DNA of 5,911 nt from an uncultured Muribaculaceae bacterium (lineage in GTDB: Bacteria > Bacteroidota > Bacteroidia > Bacteroidales > Muribaculaceae): contig CAMWUM010000135.1 of the NCBI GenBank assembly GCA_947177435.1, forward strand, positions 1 to 5,911. The letters run 5' to 3'. The notes below the pieces were generated by a model. The model was not told the origin of the DNA. It saw only the letters and a program-made list of their open reading frames with translations, and did no database searches. The position numbers were made by a program, and so were the translations under genes. Of the stretch, positions 3,704 through 5,911 are shown piece by piece. The number at the start of each line of letters is the position of its first letter. Positions within the stretch are counted from its first letter, which is position 1.

Positions 3704-5911
3704 ATGAAAAAATTAATCCTCAGTCGTATTGCCATTTTGCTGATGGTGCTGACGCTGGGAGCTCCCGCGTCTCTGGCCGCAATTGTCACGGGTCAGGTAA
3801 CCGACCAGACAGGCGAGCCCCAGATTGGCGTCACTGTGCAGCTAAAGGGCAATCCTAAGATTGCTGTCTCCACCGACTTTGACGGCAATTATCGGATTGA
3901 CGTCCCCAACCCAAAGACGGACGTCCTTACATTTTCTTTTGTCGGCATGAAGCAGCGTGACGAAAAGGTCAACGGCCGCTCGGTCGTAAATGTCACTCTG
4001 GTAGAAGACCAGGAACTTCTCGACGAAGTGGTGGTTGTCGGCTACGGCCAGCAGAAGAAGGCCTCAGTCGTGGGCGCTATCACCCAGACCACTGGCGAGA
4101 CCCTGCAGCGTGCCGGCGGCGTATCCAGCGTGGGTATGGCCCTGACCGGTAACCTCCCCGGCGTCATCACCGAGAGCTCGACTGGCATGCCTGGCAACGA
4201 AGACCCCAAGATCGTGATCCGCGGCGCCAGCTCGTGGAACAGCTCCGACCCCCTCGTCCTCGTTGACGGCGTCGAGCGTCCGATGAGCGCCGTTGACATC
4301 TCCTCAGTTGAGACCATCTCCGTCCTCAAGGACGCATCGGCCACCGCAGTGTATGGTGTGAAGGGCGCTAACGGCGTAATCCTTATCACCACCAAGCGTG
4401 GCCAGGAAGGCCGCGCCAAGATCAGCGTCGGCTTCAACGCCACCGCCAAGGTAGTGTCTAAGCTCCCCGGCACCCTCGAATCGGCTCCCGCCCTCGAGCT
4501 CACCAACCGCGCCATCGAGCGCGAGCTCGGCCTCAAGCCCGACTCTTGGTCGGCCGTTTACCCCAACCAGGTCATCGAGAAGTTCCGCAATCCCGTAGGC
4601 CTGGAGGAGTACGAGCGCTATCCCAACGTTGACTGGCAGGAAGAGCTCTTCAAGAAGTGGGCCATGGCCTACAACCCCAACATCAGCCTGAGCGGCGGTA
4701 CGAAGGACGTCAAGTACTTCGCTGTTGTCGACTTCCTGCACGAGGGTGACCTTTTCAAGACCTTCGACAACCACCGCGGCTACACCACCGGCTGGAGCTA
4801 CAACCGCGTCAACGTCCGCTCTAACCTCGACTTCAAGATCACCCGCACCACCGACTTCAAGGTGAACCTCTTCGGTAGCCACGGCCAGCGCAACAAGCCT
4901 TGGGGCGCAGCCGACGGCGACTGGGGCACCGCACAGCTCTGGAAGGCTGCCTACGCATCGGCTCCCGACGCGTTCCTGCCTCACTACAGCGACGGCTCTT
5001 GGGGCTACTATGCACCCGACGCGCAGTCGTCGCCCAACTCGATGCAGCAGCTCGCCATCTCCGGCGCTGAGAAGGTGACCACCACCAACATCAACTGCGA
5101 CTTCACCCTCAGCCAGGACCTGAGCTTCATCACCCCCGGCCTCCGCGCCACTGCCATGGTGGCTTGGGATAACGCCTTCACCGAGGGCGGCCGAGGCATC
5201 AACGACCTCTATCACGGCTCGCAGACCAAGTACATCAACCCCATCACCGGTGAGGTAACCTACTCGCAGAAGGGTGACTCCAAGACCAGCTTCGACTTCG
5301 TCGAGGGCATCCTCTGGTCGGCACAGGCCGGCAGCGTACAGGACTGGGGCACTCGCCGCAACCTCTACTACCAGGCACAGCTCTTCTGGGCTCGCAAGTT
5401 TGACAACAAGCACGACGTCAGCGCTATGGCTGTGTTCAACCGCACGGAGAACACCACCGGTAGCGAGTTCACCCACTTCCGCGAGGACTGGGCGTTCCGT
5501 GTCACCTACAACTTCATGGACCGCTACTTCTTCGAATACAACGGCGCTTACAATGGCTCTGAGAAGTTCGGCCAGAAGAACCGCTTCGCGTTCTTCAACT
5601 CGGGCGCTATCGGCTGGATGATCACCGGCGAGAAGTTTATGAACTGGTCGCGCTCCTTCCTCGACCTCCTCAAGGTCCGTTACTCTTACGGTGAGGTCGG
5701 CGACGACTGGGGCGACCGCTGGATGTACGTCACTCAGTGGAAGTACGGCGGCCAGACCAAGCTCAATCCCACCCTGGGCGAGAACTCGCCTTACACCTGG
5801 TACTACGAGGACGCAGTCGGCAACCCCAACGTACACTGGGAGAAGTCGACCAAGCAGAACCTCGGTATCGACTATTCGTTCTGGACCCACTTCGCTGCCG
5901 GTAGCATCGAA
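3704..5911 (+). CDS. SusC/RagA-family TonB-dependent outer-membrane receptor (3' end beyond window)
   Basis: Such receptors import oligosaccharides across the outer membrane with a SusD-type lipoprotein lid and energy from TonB. 736 codons are visible, of an expected 1,000 or so. Residues 1-26 are a signal peptide (MKKLILSRIAILLMVLTLG, ending SLAA). Residues 27 to about 100 are the carboxypeptidase-regulatory-like N-terminal domain (VTGQVTDQTGEPQIGVTVQL, GNYRIDVP). LLDEVVVVGYG (105-115) is the TonB-box region. The plug follows, with the SusC signature SVLKDASATAVYGVKGANGV (206-225) and ILITTKRG. The barrel starts near 240 and includes YPNVDWQEELFKKW (306-319) and SLSGGTKDVKYF (328-339). The ATG at 3704 is chosen because it starts a good signal peptide; no Shine-Dalgarno sequence is visible. 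Codon use in the first 106 codons differs sharply from the rest. The SusD gene is expected just downstream. The family call is firm; the ligand is unknown, with xylan- or arabinan-type glycans suggested by the neighbouring GH43. Confidence 0.95.
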   Translation, partial: MKKLILSRIAILLMVLTLGAPASLAAIVTGQVTDQTGEPQIGVTVQLKGNPKIAVSTDFDGNYRIDVPNPKTDVLTFSFVGMKQRDEKVNGRSVVNVTLVEDQELLDEVVVVGYGQQKKASVVGAITQTTGETLQRAGGVSSVGMALTGNLPGVITESSTGMPGNEDPKIVIRGASSWNSSDPLVLVDGVERPMSAVDISSVETISVLKDASATAVYGVKGANGVILITTKRGQEGRAKISVGFNATAKVVSKLPGTLESAPALELTNRAIERELGLKPDSWSAVYPNQVIEKFRNPVGLEEYERYPNVDWQEELFKKWAMAYNPNISLSGGTKDVKYFAVVDFLHEGDLFKTFDNHRGYTTGWSYNRVNVRSNLDFKITRTTDFKVNLFGSHGQRNKPWGAADGDWGTAQLWKAAYASAPDAFLPHYSDGSWGYYAPDAQSSPNSMQQLAISGAEKVTTTNINCDFTLSQDLSFITPGLRATAMVAWDNAFTEGGRGINDLYHGSQTKYINPITGEVTYSQKGDSKTSFDFVEGILWSAQAGSVQDWGTRRNLYYQAQLFWARKFDNKHDVSAMAVFNRTENTTGSEFTHFREDWAFRVTYNFMDRYFFEYNGAYNGSEKFGQKNRFAFFNSGAIGWMITGEKFMNWSRSFLDLLKVRYSYGEVGDDWGDRWMYVTQWKYGGQTKLNPTLGENSPYTWYYEDAVGNPNVHWEKSTKQNLGIDYSFWTHFAAGSIE

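Noticed and set aside
4304..5890. 528-residue open frame on the - strand opposite the SusC-like gene
   Set aside because: The strong C-ending codon bias of the receptor gene removes stop codons from this antisense frame. Its product is Val/Glu/Leu/Ala-rich without domain features, so it is a shadow despite its length.
1..5911. CRISPR array, insertion sequence, tRNA or rRNA
   Set aside because: No regularly spaced repeats, transposase-like frame, terminal inverted repeats, tRNA cloverleaf or rRNA signature were seen.

Overview
The window looks like a Bacteroidales chromosome, probably Muribaculaceae or Prevotellaceae. The evidence is a SusC/RagA-type TonB-dependent receptor, a periplasmic GH43 glycosidase with an accessory beta-sandwich, a surface-type protein with a Bacteroidetes C-terminal tail, TAnnTTTG-type -7 promoter elements, no clear Shine-Dalgarno sequences, and GC-rich genes separated by AT-rich spacers. 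The family-level placement is inferred from protein style, not from a marker gene.

Layout, all on the + strand. (1) 2-970: the 3' end of a gene cut by the window edge, with an Ig-like (Big_2-type) domain, a second beta-sandwich and a short C-terminal tail. It is closed by a strong intrinsic terminator at 1031-1069. (2) 971-1733: a 763-bp non-coding stretch holding the terminator, a cluster of six TGTA-type heptamers, a -7 element, a run of strong potential RNA hairpins (about 1212-1449), an 11-bp palindrome and a second, well-placed promoter about 50 bp before the next gene. (3) 1734-3437: a GH43 glycoside hydrolase (beta-xylosidase / alpha-L-arabinofuranosidase type) with signal peptide, whose 3' end looks frameshifted. 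(4) 3438-3703: an AT-rich 266-bp spacer without a recognisable terminator or consensus promoter. (5) 3704-5911: the first 736 codons of a SusC-like outer-membrane receptor that continues past the window; a susD partner is expected just beyond.

Together this is one side of a polysaccharide utilisation locus. The receptor (with its unseen SusD) would import oligosaccharides, and the GH43 enzyme would trim them in the periplasm, most plausibly xylan- or arabinan-derived chains. The first gene could be a further enzyme or binding protein of the same locus, but its catalytic part, if any, lies outside.

The least explained parts are the 1090-1450 region (repeat cluster, -7 element and foldable RNA), the GH43 C-terminal frameshift, and an abrupt change in codon use inside the susC-like gene at the boundary between its N-terminal extension and its plug domain.
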